This document shows positions 1 through 9,358 of a DNA stretch of 64,000 nucleotides, one piece after another. The stretch covers positions 682,001-746,000 of the forward strand of contig JAPNXP010000012.1 of assembly GCA_028753945.1 (NCBI GenBank), read 5' to 3'. Position numbers and translations under genes: made by a program. The notes under the pieces are model-generated. The model saw nothing but the letters and a program-made list of their open reading frames with translations, had not been told where the DNA came from and searched no databases. Within the stretch, counting starts at the first letter, position 1, and each line of letters starts with the position of its first letter. The DNA comes from Hexactinellida sp. DTS-2022. Lineage: Eukaryota; Porifera; Hexactinellida.

Positions 1-3000
1 TCAGCGTCGATACCTACCACACAAGGTCCCTCCGCTTCGAACTCTTTCAAAAGTTGAATAGTTTTAATCTCAAAAGTTTTCATTTCCCGCTCAATATCCC
101 TTTCATATTTTAGGTAGTTTTGGGTTATAAAGTGATCTTGTAGCTCTCTCGCACGTTCAATAACAGTTTGCCAATTCTTACGTAAATTATTGACTTCCTC
201 GAGATATGTTCTCTGGATAGTAACTTCATAAGAGTCTAACAGCTGGTAGCTTGCCTCAATTTGAGAAAAAGTACTCTCGATAGTGAATTCGAGATTGAAG
301 ACATCACGAAGAAATTTCAACACAATGTCAAGGTCAATAATATTTTCAACTTTCTTATCCAAATGAGAGTGAATATTTTCTCGCTTCATTATAGCATCTT
401 TGAGTTGAAATTCGAAGTTTTCGAGTAGGTACGAACTAAATTTATCTTTCCACATTTGAATGAGGAGGGAAAGTGACATTTCAAGTGGAGCTAAAGACAC
501 TTTAAGAATGCCCAAATTGAAGGCAGGTACTAAATTTCGCAAAAAAATTAGAATATCGAATAGAGAGTGGACTATATTTGTAGATAAGTTGAGGTATTCA
601 GAATGAGAGCGTATCTGTTCATAGGTTTGAAATAGCTCTCCACGCCGAATCGAGTCAAAATTGGAGAAAAAGTTGAAAATGCAACGTAGAGGATTTACCA
701 ATTCAATCAAGTTAGATTTAATTGCTGTTCTAATATTATTTGCTTCTGCAAGTAACTTTTCATTATGCACTGAAGATAATTCTCGTGATTCAAACACACA
801 ACTCGAGCTGAATAAAGACGAGAAAACACTGACCAGTTGATCAAAACAAGCAAGAATTGTATCTGAAATTGACTCATACGAAGGAACAGATAACACGAAT
901 GGGACCTCAAAAATAACTTCACATGAAATACGAAGTTTGTGTTTCGTAAAAGACTTCACAACCTCATTGAAATCTGATGAAGTAACGAAAGTGTGTAAGT
1001 TAGCTAAGCTAAGTGAAGATTCTGAATGAAGTTTGGATAATTGTTTTTCTAAAAAATCTTCCTTGTTTCCTTTGCATAAAGTGAAGTTGATAAGACTGAG
1101 GTATTGTTTGAATTGATCCGTGATCCAAGCGAGAATAGTCTCATGCGACCAGGAGATATAGAATTGAATAAAAGATTTTATTGATGAGGATTGAGACTCT
1201 GACTCAAACTTCTTGTTCACTATTTCTAACAACTCTTCAGGGGAATAGTTTTCGTGCTCTTCATTGCTTGAGTTGATTTTCAGATAAGATTGACAAATGA
1301 CAGATTGAAATGTCAATAGAATATTCTTAATTTTAGATTGAGTCTTCGATATGAAGTTTGCGAATAAATTTTGGAATTGTTCAATTGAAATGCTATTATC
1401 TGAAGTTAATAAATCTCTGGTAATGGTAGGTAAACTATTAAGGCTTGATTGGAAATTATCTTTTGCAGAAGAAATGACAACGATTACATCTTTAACGGAG
1501 AGATTCAGTTTATACAATTCTCGGTTTGCGGTTTCGAAAAATATGTCAAGGTTGATATTTTTCCATGCGAGGTGTGTCCAACCTGGCTGCAAGGATTTGA
1601 GGAATAACTTTAAACGCGGTTCATAAAGTGGAATTAGATACTCAGGAATTTGAGAGTGAAATTTCAAAAACTCGCTTTTTACAAAGTTGGCCCTGTCAAA
1701 ATTCAATTTCAAACGTCCATCACTAAAAAGCAATTCTTCAGATTTTAATGGTAATTTAATACCAACTTTGATGAGAGATTTAAGTTCGCGAATTGCTATG
1801 AATATAATTGGATTGAGATTAATCCTAATTAAATCATTCTCTTGTGGGACCAGAAATAGTTTGTTTTGTTGTTGCTTGGCTATTTCTTTAACAGCTTCCT
1901 GACAGAATTTAATCCAAATCTTTTCATATTGTTTCAAGTCTGATTTAAAAGTTTTATACTTATTGAAACTTTCTACATATTCTGGATTCTTCAATACAAT
2001 TTCGTATTTGGATAACCGCTGCATGGGTTGTTCTAACTTATCAAGTAGAAGCCTAGACCAACGAACGGATTCAGTAACACGGCTAATGTCGAGTAGTTTG
2101 GATGGAGTTGTTTTCTCTTCCAGGAATCTTTGCTCAAGAAAAAGCATTTTCTCTTCAAATTGACTAAAAGCTTTAGTGAGATAGAATTTACTGAATTCTG
2201 TTGCTTTCAGGTCAACCGCCCAACCATTGAAAATATCCACTAATGTCAGTTGTTCATTCATACAGAACTGTGAGTTCGTGAGTTCAGTGAACGTAATCTC
2301 GATATTTCCGTTGAGAATTTCAATAGAATAAAGTAAGTTATCCAAGAGTTTGTCAAATGACTCATAATTGGAACTAGTAGGCTCATAAAGAAAAACCGGG
2401 CCAGTAGGAAACCTCTTACACACATATTCCAAGTTATCATCTAACCAACCTTTGATTTGTTCAGAGAATCTGGTGTAAACACGCTGTAAATATTGTCTCT
2501 TTGGTTCAATCTCAAAACTATCACTAAGTCCTTCTGAATCTGAATCACGCCGAGAAAGAGAAGGGGTATCGAAGTTCTTGTCTTCGTCAACCTCCAGCAA
2601 AATACCCATTTTACCGGAACCGATCGGTCGTTTTTTCTGCGAACTTGATGAAGTGGGACTTTCTTGAAGAAAATCATCATCTTGTTCAGGAAGGCTTGCA
2701 ACAACAATTTCTATTGAACTGATAGTCAAAGGGTTATCTTTCCAAGTAATTACAGGACAAGTAGGGTAGATTGTCAGTTGCTTATACAATTCTACCAGTT
2801 TAAGAATATCATTGTTTAAACTTAACAACGATCTAACGTGACCCGAGAATGTTCTCAGAGGAGAAAGTAGAGTTTCAAAGTTAGAGAATTCCTTATAAAG
2901 GTCTTGATCTTCGGTGATAGCAGATTCTCTCTTACCGGACAGTCTAGATAAGTTATGTAAAAGACCCTTTTCTTTCAAGATCGATATATGCTGTGCCAAA

Positions 3001-4214
3001 TTCCTTTCCATATCCAAAACTTGGTTCAGCAATTTTAAGAAGGCCTTGTAACTTTTAGGATCATAGCCTGTGTCCAAATAAAACCATGGTGACGAAACCT
3101 GATCAGCTAGTATGGTAGGTTTGCCATTCAAAAGAAAGGCAGAAGTTAGCCTAATTATTTCACAAACTAGTTTGTAATAAACGTAGCCCAAATAGCCCCT
3201 CTGACTTGGCAGTTGATACCCAACGAACAAAGCTGAACTAGAGTTGATGGCTGATAGACTAGCATTCAGGGCTTCGAGAGATGAGCTGTGTAGTAGCATA
3301 GTTGAAAAGTGTTTGTTGATTGAATTGAGGAAAACAAGTTTGTTTTTGGCAATAGAACTAACCTGGATTACTTGAGTTTCTGTATCAGACCACATATGAA
3401 CAAGATCAGGCTTAGACGTAGACAAAAGTCTGACAATTGACCTAGCATCTTCTCCGCGCATTTGCTTTAGAATCGATGTAAATATTCTTTGTCTTGCGCT
3501 CCATTTTGACAGTTCTTGAAGAGGTGAGCTCTGTGTATCCATCTGCATTTTAGGATCGTCAATCACATCAGTCAAATGTGAATGAATTGTTGACAGCCAG
3601 TCCTGTAGTATTGTTGTGGATAATTCAAAGGCCATTGGAGAGTCCATCCAGTCAGAGTCTCTAACAGGTTTCGTGTGTGCAGATAGAATATTCAAATGAG
3701 GTTCGGATTTTTCTACCAAATATGTCAACTTTTGAAGATGTTCATTGAGAGATTTCTTGTAATTATCAATTTCAAACTGAGGAATATTCTGCAAAGTAAG
3801 CGCTTCTTGTTCAACCATAGGCAAATACAACTGAGATATCAATGCTAGCATGGCCGTGAGGTCAGTTAGCCTCAGCTCGAGACACATCACATCCTGTTGG
3901 AGACCGGTCAGGTCCAACTCCTCTGCCAACACCTCAGGCCGGAAGAACACCACAGCCAAATTTGAGTCCTGATATATCTCCGCCCCGGGAGCGAGCTCAG
4001 TTACCACCGACAAATCCCTTGAGGTGGGTGTGTCGCTAGAGAATGTGTCGTAGAAGATGAGTAGCCGACAGCCCTGTGCGGATAGGAACTTGTTCATCTC
4101 GCGAATGTGGGAGGCGTCCGCGAGGAACTGCTCGTATAGCACCGGACTGTCATTGGTGCCGAACTGGAAAGTTTCTTGAACCCGATTGACAAGCCACCAG
4201 TGTCGGGAATCCAT
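1..4214 (-). CDS. Axonemal dynein heavy chain, N-terminal tail (partial, runs off the window start)
   Basis: An uninterrupted frame of about 1,404 codons opens at 4214 (MDSRHWWLVNRVQ) and is still open at base 1. It is therefore only the N-terminal tail of a much larger motor. Seen: early strand VVFFRP, typical of axonemal heavy-chain N-termini; the DHC_N1-type stretch VTESVRWSRLLLDKLEQPMQ; a second DHC_N1 signature around LKSLQPGWTHLAWKNI; and near the window edge FEAEGPCVVGIDA, which resembles the start of the linker region in axonemal chains. The tail builds the dynein arm by binding intermediate chains and neighbouring heavy chains. The AAA+ motor lies outside the window. The exact class (inner arm DNAH10/DNAH2-like or outer arm) cannot be settled from the tail. 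The absence of introns over 4.2 kb is unusual. It is divergent from the ENO4-like gene. Confidence 0.85.
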   Translation of the reverse strand, partial: MDSRHWWLVNRVQETFQFGTNDSPVLYEQFLADASHIREMNKFLSAQGCRLLIFYDTFSSDTPTSRDLSVVTELAPGAEIYQDSNLAVVFFRPEVLAEELDLTGLQQDVMCLELRLTDLTAMLALISQLYLPMVEQEALTLQNIPQFEIDNYKKSLNEHLQKLTYLVEKSEPHLNILSAHTKPVRDSDWMDSPMAFELSTTILQDWLSTIHSHLTDVIDDPKMQMDTQSSPLQELSKWSARQRIFTSILKQMRGEDARSIVRLLSTSKPDLVHMWSDTETQVIQVSSIAKNKLVFLNSINKHFSTMLLHSSSLEALNASLSAINSSSALFVGYQLPSQRGYLGYVYYKLVCEIIRLTSAFLLNGKPTILADQVSSPWFYLDTGYDPKSYKAFLKLLNQVLDMERNLAQHISILKEKGLLHNLSRLSGKRESAITEDQDLYKEFSNFETLLSPLRTFSGHVRSLLSLNNDILKLVELYKQLTIYPTCPVITWKDNPLTISSIEIVVASLPEQDDDFLQESPTSSSSQKKRPIGSGKMGILLEVDEDKNFDTPSLSRRDSDSEGLSDSFEIEPKRQYLQRVYTRFSEQIKGWLDDNLEYVCKRFPTGPVFLYEPTSSNYESFDKLLDNLLYSIEILNGNIEITFTELTNSQFCMNEQLTLVDIFNGWAVDLKATEFSKFYLTKAFSQFEEKMLFLEQRFLEEKTTPSKLLDISRVTESVRWSRLLLDKLEQPMQRLSKYEIVLKNPEYVESFNKYKTFKSDLKQYEKIWIKFCQEAVKEIAKQQQNKLFLVPQENDLIRINLNPIIFIAIRELKSLIKVGIKLPLKSEELLFSDGRLKLNFDRANFVKSEFLKFHSQIPEYLIPLYEPRLKLFLKSLQPGWTHLAWKNINLDIFFETANRELYKLNLSVKDVIVVISSAKDNFQSSLNSLPTITRDLLTSDNSISIEQFQNLFANFISKTQSKIKNILLTFQSVICQSYLKINSSNEEHENYSPEELLEIVNKKFESESQSSSIKSFIQFYISWSHETILAWITDQFKQYLSLINFTLCKGNKEDFLEKQLSKLHSESSLSLANLHTFVTSSDFNEVVKSFTKHKLRISCEVIFEVPFVLSVPSYESISDTILACFDQLVSVFSSLFSSSCVFESRELSSVHNEKLLAEANNIRTAIKSNLIELVNPLRCIFNFFSNFDSIRRGELFQTYEQIRSHSEYLNLSTNIVHSLFDILIFLRNLVPAFNLGILKVSLAPLEMSLSLLIQMWKDKFSSYLLENFEFQLKDAIMKRENIHSHLDKKVENIIDLDIVLKFLRDVFNLEFTIESTFSQIEASYQLLDSYEVTIQRTYLEEVNNLRKNWQTVIERARELQDHFITQNYLKYERDIEREMKTFEIKTIQLLKEFEAEGPCVVGIDA

Positions 4215-4663
4215 CCTAATCGAACAACTTGTAAGCTAACATCCAATAAATCAGTTCGCAAAAACATAGTAAAAAATCGGGGTATTTCAACATAATATAG
4301 TAAAGGAGTTTGTATTTATGGGTCAGCAAAATGGGGGCTGACTATTGAGGCTGAGCACATTGACAGCACACAAAAATTCAAAAATAAATAAATTAATAAA
4401 AATTCAAAATTAATAAATTACTAAATTAGCAGATCTAGGGGAATTATAAACTATCTGCCAAGTAGGTAATATTTAATATTTATCAATGAGAGAACTTGAT
4501 GTGTTACATTATAGTTTATTTACACAATTCATAGCTTTCCATACCACCCAACAGTCACAAAATTGTCGGGTGCCACTATGGAAGGTTCAGTGGGCCGAGT
4601 ATAACTGTTGTTATTAATTAAATAAATAATTAACCCACTGGTTTCTAGCCAATAATTAGAAAA
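4215..4663. promoter_or_regulatory. Short divergent intergenic region (dynein heavy chain / ENO4-like)
   Basis: These 449 bp separate the start codons of two divergent genes, so both promoters must lie here. The stretch is AT-rich, with runs of aataaataaatt. I see no inverted-repeat element in it. Co-regulation of two flagellum-related genes is an inference from the arrangement, not from a recognised binding site. Confidence 0.45.
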
Positions 4664-6280
4664 ATGATAAGTAAAAAGAACAAAAAGGCTACCCCCATTG
4701 CTCTCCCTACCTCGGAGGAGGAGAAGCGGAGTATCGAACAGCACAAACAGCTGAGTCAAGACGCGCTGCTTTTCTACAAAGAAAACAATGTCCCACAAGC
4801 CGTGCAGCTAGTACTCAATCAGATGTTCTTACAAAAGCCGAAAGATGTCAACGGTTACATTTCGCGATTCTTCTCTTCGCTGGCACTCACTCCTTCAGTT
4901 CACCATTTTGAATGCACTCGGACAATCGATGCTAACTGCGAGCCGGCAATAAAGGTGTCACTTTTCGGTACTATAAAGGGCGAGTGTGAGTTGATAGCAG
5001 AGTCAGCTGTTTCGGATAAGTTCGGTTCAAATGAGTTGGCGGAGGAATGTACCAAGGGGAGTTTGACTCAATCCAAATCTTCTATAACCAGCAGCAAACA
5101 AAACTTAGGAGAGTCTCAGGGTTCAACTGAAAAGTTGACACCCTCACTCACAGACCAGTCCATGTCTAATCGCGAAATAATCAAACGCTTCAACACGTCG
5201 TTAGAAGGAAAGGAATTAATTCCTCTCCAAGATTGTTTGGAGCTAATACACGTAACCTCCGTGTCCCTGCCCCACCCACCCCAGCCGAGTATGTTACTCG
5301 CTCTCTCCCAGTCCATTGTATCAGGCCTGTCTAATTCAACAGGCACCCCGATATATGACGTAATCGCGGGGAATCCTGATAAGCTAGCAGTGCCACACCC
5401 CGTGTACCATATGCTGAATGGAACCGGCGGGAAATGCAAGCTAGCCGACTTCTTCATTGCTATATCACCTAACATAGGAACTCTAGAGGGACTCAAGTAT
5501 GCACAGACGCTCTTTGACAAACTTAAGCACTCAGTTAAGCTGTCCTGCCCCCTGGCGCCGGACGGAGCAGTGAGGTATAATATCGACAAACTGGAGCAGG
5601 GCCTGGAGCTGCTGGCGGAGGCGGGGAAGGGGCTGGAGCTGAGTGTGGGAGAGGACGCGTTTGTGTTTCTTAACGCGGACGCGGGGGTCCGCTGGGACGC
5701 AGATAAGAACAAGTACGAGGCTAACTCGGGGCAGTGGAAGTCTAGCGCAGAACTAGTGGAGATATACAATGAGCTAATTAGGAACTATCCAAACGCAATT
5801 CTAGGCATTTTCAATGCATTCCATGAGGCGGATATTGCTGGGTATTCTGCCGTTAACAAAGCGCATCCGTCAAAGATCTTATTTCTGAACAGTAGCGAAT
5901 CAATCGGAAAGATGCGAATGGAGCTAAGAGAGAAAAAGGAAGAAAGCGACAAAAATGAGGAAATAGGAAATCCAAACTCGTTTGTTCTCTCAAAGCGCAT
6001 TGAACTACCGTTTCACAGCTGGTTAGAAGATGCAAAGGCCCAGTTAACCAGAGAGTTAGGTTTCGCACTTATAAGTAACCCAGAAACTGAGGTGTGCAGC
6101 AGTTTTAATGTGGATCTGGCCACGGGTTTGGGAGGGAGCTTTATACTCACTGGGTCTCCGCGAGATAAAGGGACCAGTTTGTATATCTCTCGCATATTGG
6201 ATATATGCGAAGAGCTGAGGAATAAGAAAAGACTGAAAAGCAACAGAAAACTGATAGAAATATTTCCCAGGGTTAATTAA
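4664..6280 (+). CDS. ENO4: Enolase 4-like protein (sperm/flagellar enolase paralogue)
   Basis: A 538-residue single-exon frame. The N-terminal helical segment (about 20-70, ending LQKPKDVNGYISRFFSS) matches the ENO4-specific N-terminal region. The enolase fold follows: GTPIYDVIAG (about 225-235), the lid and N-domain remains, then a barrel with APDGAVRYNIDKLEQGLELL (about 300-320), which corresponds to the loop that precedes catalysis in true enolases, and GEDAFVFLNADAG. In classical enolase the sequence SIEDPFDQDDW supplies a metal ligand; here the equivalent reads ILGIFNAFHEADIAGY. The KVNQIG catalytic lysine loop reads ILFLNSSES. The protein is therefore probably not an ordinary glycolytic enolase. 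ENO4 in mammals is needed for sperm flagellum structure. The head-to-head pairing with an axonemal dynein gene fits that role. Confidence 0.8.
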   Translation: MISKKNKKATPIALPTSEEEKRSIEQHKQLSQDALLFYKENNVPQAVQLVLNQMFLQKPKDVNGYISRFFSSLALTPSVHHFECTRTIDANCEPAIKVSLFGTIKGECELIAESAVSDKFGSNELAEECTKGSLTQSKSSITSSKQNLGESQGSTEKLTPSLTDQSMSNREIIKRFNTSLEGKELIPLQDCLELIHVTSVSLPHPPQPSMLLALSQSIVSGLSNSTGTPIYDVIAGNPDKLAVPHPVYHMLNGTGGKCKLADFFIAISPNIGTLEGLKYAQTLFDKLKHSVKLSCPLAPDGAVRYNIDKLEQGLELLAEAGKGLELSVGEDAFVFLNADAGVRWDADKNKYEANSGQWKSSAELVEIYNELIRNYPNAILGIFNAFHEADIAGYSAVNKAHPSKILFLNSSESIGKMRMELREKKEESDKNEEIGNPNSFVLSKRIELPFHSWLEDAKAQLTRELGFALISNPETEVCSSFNVDLATGLGGSFILTGSPRDKGTSLYISRILDICEELRNKKRLKSNRKLIEIFPRVN

Positions 6281-6399
6281 AGTAGAAAAAGAGGCAAAAG
6301 GCACTTCGCATTATATATTATGTATGTTACACGTATAACCTCATATTTACACGAGTGTATTTATGCTTATAGCCACTGTCGTAATGTTATTACTGAGTA

Positions 6400-6570
6400 T
6401 GGTGGAACCTCTTTAATACAAACACCAGGGAACCGTTAAATGCATTCGCCTTATCCAAAATTCGTATTAACCGGTGTCATTTGTATTGAAAATGCTTATA
6501 GGGGACTTAAATATTTATGTAATAACCAGAATTTCGTATTAACCGTGTTCGTACTAACGAGGTTCTACTG
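6400..6570. mobile_element. TA-flanked MITE, pogo/Tc1-mariner-like
   Basis: The left end tggtggaacctctttaata is the inverted match of the right end, whose complement reads CAGTAGAACCTCGTTAGTA. TA lies on both sides (6398-6399 and 6571-6572). Internal blocks of the type AATTCGTATTAACCG recur at 45292-45455, 53760-53910 and 56410-56570. There is no coding capacity. It lies in the 494-bp spacer between the convergent ENO4-like gene and the unidentified gene downstream; the rest of that spacer shows nothing else. Confidence 0.6.
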
Positions 6571-6774
6571 TAATTTTGGGAGCGCAAATTAATTCCATAC
6601 GAAACTGAGATAAATGCAAATTCTTCAAAAGTATTTAATTCGGCCAAATTGTTCAGGAAATAGTGTCAAACAATGGTAAAATATATGAGTAATGCTAAAT
6701 TGAAAAGGTAATTTAATGTTAATTAATGATGCGAAGTGAGAAAAGTGAAGAACCATTAAAACAAATTAATTTAA

Positions 6775-7503
6775 TTAATCAATTTCGGCTGCCTGCCCAG
6801 CAGTTATCCAGAAGCTTTCACCGAAAGAAGAACTGTCATTATTCTGCTCCACTAATTCAGTGTTCTTATCCATGGCGCCTAACAAATCTGATTGAGAACT
6901 TGAGAGAGATAAACTGTTGGAAGTTTCTCCACTCTCGCCTGGTGTTTCTTTCTCCTCTACGTCTAGGTGCCGTAGGAATGATTCATTAACAACAAAACCG
7001 AATGAGTCATCAAATATTAGTTTTTTAGGTTTCTTATCTTCTCGTGTAACGTCAAAAAACGCGGCAATTGCCCCCGGCCCGATTTGTGTGCCGTGTGGAG
7101 TGGAGCAGAGCGGATAGCTGTCTCCAATGTCGAATCCTAAGCTAGCAGACTGTGTTGTTTCAGCAGACTTGTGTCTGCTCGCGAGGGACGAAGAGAGAGA
7201 ATCGGAAGAAAAGTCGTTAAATTGGAAATCAGGGACTTCCACTTTATCATTGTTATTATTAATACATTGTATGCGCTTCAAGTCTAATGAAAGACTAGCA
7301 CTGTCATTTAAACTGCGACAGATATCGAATTTCGCGTTTTCAAATAGATAAGAGAGCTCTGTTGAGTTCGGTCTCGATTGACTATAGACTGTGTTCTGTG
7401 TGCTAGGGGCGGACGGATCCCCGCTGGAAAGCTGAACAATAAAGTTATCCCACACCACGCGGCACTGGGGGGAGGTGTTGTTTATAACATTTTTTCTTCG
7501 CAT
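6775..7503 (-). CDS. Unidentified 242-residue acidic, low-complexity protein
   Basis: A single-exon frame starting MRRKNVINNTSPQCRVVWDNF. I do not recognise a family. The protein is Ser/Asp/Glu-rich and looks mostly disordered. Short possibly conserved blocks are QCRVVWDNFIVQL (about 13-25), ELSYLFENAKFDICRS (about 49-64), the central GPGAIAAFFDVTRED followed by KKPKKLIFDDSFGFVVNES, and the C-terminal SFGESFWITAGQAAE. The FDDSFGF block looks like a short linear docking motif; regulatory or cell-cycle proteins often have this layout, but that is only an impression. It is convergent with the ENO4-like gene and has no membrane segment. Confidence 0.5.
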   Translation of the reverse strand: MRRKNVINNTSPQCRVVWDNFIVQLSSGDPSAPSTQNTVYSQSRPNSTELSYLFENAKFDICRSLNDSASLSLDLKRIQCINNNNDKVEVPDFQFNDFSSDSLSSSLASRHKSAETTQSASLGFDIGDSYPLCSTPHGTQIGPGAIAAFFDVTREDKKPKKLIFDDSFGFVVNESFLRHLDVEEKETPGESGETSNSLSLSSSQSDLLGAMDKNTELVEQNNDSSSFGESFWITAGQAAEID

Positions 7504-8029
7504 TCTGAATACTAAAGTTAAATGTTTGTGATGTTAATATATCGTTTGTGATGTTATTTATATTTATTTGTATGTAAGTATTTGTTAGTATGTAACAACT
7601 TATATAAACAGATAGATAGGTGATGAAATCAATACAAGTAATATAACCTATTTAAGTTATAAGTGAAAGAAACCTAAAATATTAAATTACGTAGTAGAAT
7701 GTCACCAAAGCCATACGATACAATGAAATTCTCAAGTTACAAATAATAACATGTGTAGTATTCCATTATTAATATATTTATGATAATAAATTCCTATTGA
7801 AATTGTGTAGCGGAGACCAAAAGTTTTTATTAAAAATAAAACTATCATAAAAACTAGACTGTTGTGTAACAAACCTGCCAACAAACAAACAAAGTTTATT
7901 CCCTCTGTTTGTTTACCAAAATTTTATTAAATGCTAGGGGGATAGAAACATAATTTATATGAAAAGTGGAGACTATAGTAACAAGAATTAAGTTTATTAC
8001 GAATTTAGTATTCACAAATTTAGATGTTA
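7504..8029. other. Intergenic, AT-rich, no gene seen
   Basis: AT-rich spacer upstream of the unidentified gene at 6775-7503. Nothing coding is recognisable. A short caaacaaacaaa run lies near 7880. A MITE begins at 8030. Confidence 0.4.
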
Positions 8030-8212
8030 CAGTGGTGTTTGCTTAAAAGCAAGTCAAATTTAGCAAGAAATTTGCTTGCTAATAGGCGAACTTGCTATTA
8101 GAAGGCCTAGAGCAACAGAATTAACATTAAATTCTCGCTTGGGGACTGAAATAACTTGCAAATAGAGCAATATTGCTGTTAGAGCTGTTGTTATTAGGCG
8201 AACACCAGTGTT
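8030..8212. mobile_element. MITE family A (copy 1), TA-flanked
   Basis: Starts TA|CAGTGGTGTTTGC and ends with the inverted form ggcgaacaccagtg. The interior has paired blocks such as aatttgcttgctaatag and ctcgcttggggactgaaa. The same order of blocks is found at 32292-32445, 43555-43706 and, split by another insertion, at 47388-48135. Shortened or inverted relatives are at 24787-24857 and 32566-32699. Non-autonomous, with no open frame. Confidence 0.7.
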
Positions 8213-8345
8213 AGACTGGTAGCATGTTAGAGATCCGTCGCGAATTGACTGATACTAATAACTTATATACGTTTAAACACCTCAATTGCTACAACTTAAC
8301 TGCCCTTATGTTTGTTTATATCAGTTATACAACAGAAGTGAGTGT

Positions 8346-8834
8346 TCACTTATTAGTAACTCTTGTCCTTTTGTTCCAAGAGAAGTTAGCAGCGTACAGT
8401 TTCTTTATCGGGAGAATAACCGCTGGCTCTTTCACTTTGTATTTAAATCCATTCTCTTCAGCATAACTGATAGCCGCCTCCTTGCTATAGAACTCCATAA
8501 CCAAGTTGGAGAAGGGGTCGCCACTGGACGCCCAGCCCATTGCGGGGTTCTCCCACCTCTGCTGAGTTTCAAACTCGATCCTCCACGTGTGTGTCGCCTC
8601 TGTGCCACTCTGCGCGGTGCAGCGGCCCGGTTTGAATATAACCACGTAGCGCGCCACGTGGTTAGGTGGCAGCCCACTCAACTCCTTGAGAGACACGGGT
8701 GTGTCGATAGCGACGGTTAGTGTATCGGGAACAGGGACAACTGACTTACTAGAGAAAGCTGTGATAGGAACATGCGTGGGACGGTAGACCGACCTGAGTT
8801 GTGCTACGTTACGTAACAGGAGCCTGTAGGCCAT
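8346..8834 (-). CDS. NDUFS4: NADH dehydrogenase (ubiquinone) iron-sulfur protein 4, complex I 18-kDa subunit
   Basis: 162 residues against about 175 in mammals. The N-terminus (MAYRLLLRNVAQLRSVYRP) is Arg-rich and lacks acidic residues, as expected of a mitochondrial presequence. The family core follows: ARYVVIFKPGRCTAQSGT (about 60-78), WRIEFETQQRWENPAMGW, SSGDPFSN, and the C-terminal ETC_C1 block ending YAANFSWNKRTRVTNK, nearly identical to the family terminus. It is an accessory subunit of the N-module, matrix side of the inner membrane, needed for complex I assembly and stability. Intronless. The start is well supported by the presequence. Confidence 0.95.
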   Translation of the reverse strand: MAYRLLLRNVAQLRSVYRPTHVPITAFSSKSVVPVPDTLTVAIDTPVSLKELSGLPPNHVARYVVIFKPGRCTAQSGTEATHTWRIEFETQQRWENPAMGWASSGDPFSNLVMEFYSKEAAISYAEENGFKYKVKEPAVILPIKKLYAANFSWNKRTRVTNK

Positions 8835-9358
8835 GGGGTATTAATTAAATCTAATTGTTATACCATTAATGTTACACTGCTATTAGTCACACGCAAACCT
8901 ATTTAACGGACTTAATCGTTACACAGCTAGATTTAGAAAAAGCAGTTTCATGTGGTGTAGCCAGTGCAGTGTAAGTAGTTTATTTCAATAATTCAAGTTT
9001 GCACAGGTCATTATCAGCTCTACAAACTGTAAATGTTATTTTGATGGAATCATAAGTAGTAACTATAACTAACTCGGGAATTGATTACTTATTCTTGATA
9101 CAAAGTGAAATGATGTAAAAAGGAATTGTATACTGTTCCATTTGTTTCAATACAAGTATGTATAAAAATATTCGATGAAAATTTTATCAATAACTCCCTG
9201 GCATAAATATAAATACTAAATACAAAACCAAATAGAATATCTCGCAAATTCAGAACGAATAACATAAAAAACTTATCTAGTAAGAAATAACTACATCCAC
9301 TATTCCTCAAAAATATAAAAAAACTAGTCAATAAAAACATGCAAACTTTTGTGCAACA
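8835..9358. other. Intergenic, no gene seen
   Basis: 524 bp between the start of NDUFS4 and the stop of the two-pore channel gene, both on the minus strand. AT-rich; it must contain the NDUFS4 promoter and the channel 3' UTR. No repeat recognised. Confidence 0.35.

Noticed and set aside
5116-5769. 217-codon minus-strand frame inside the ENO4-like gene
   Set aside because: Antisense shadow of a recognisable protein with no family features of its own.
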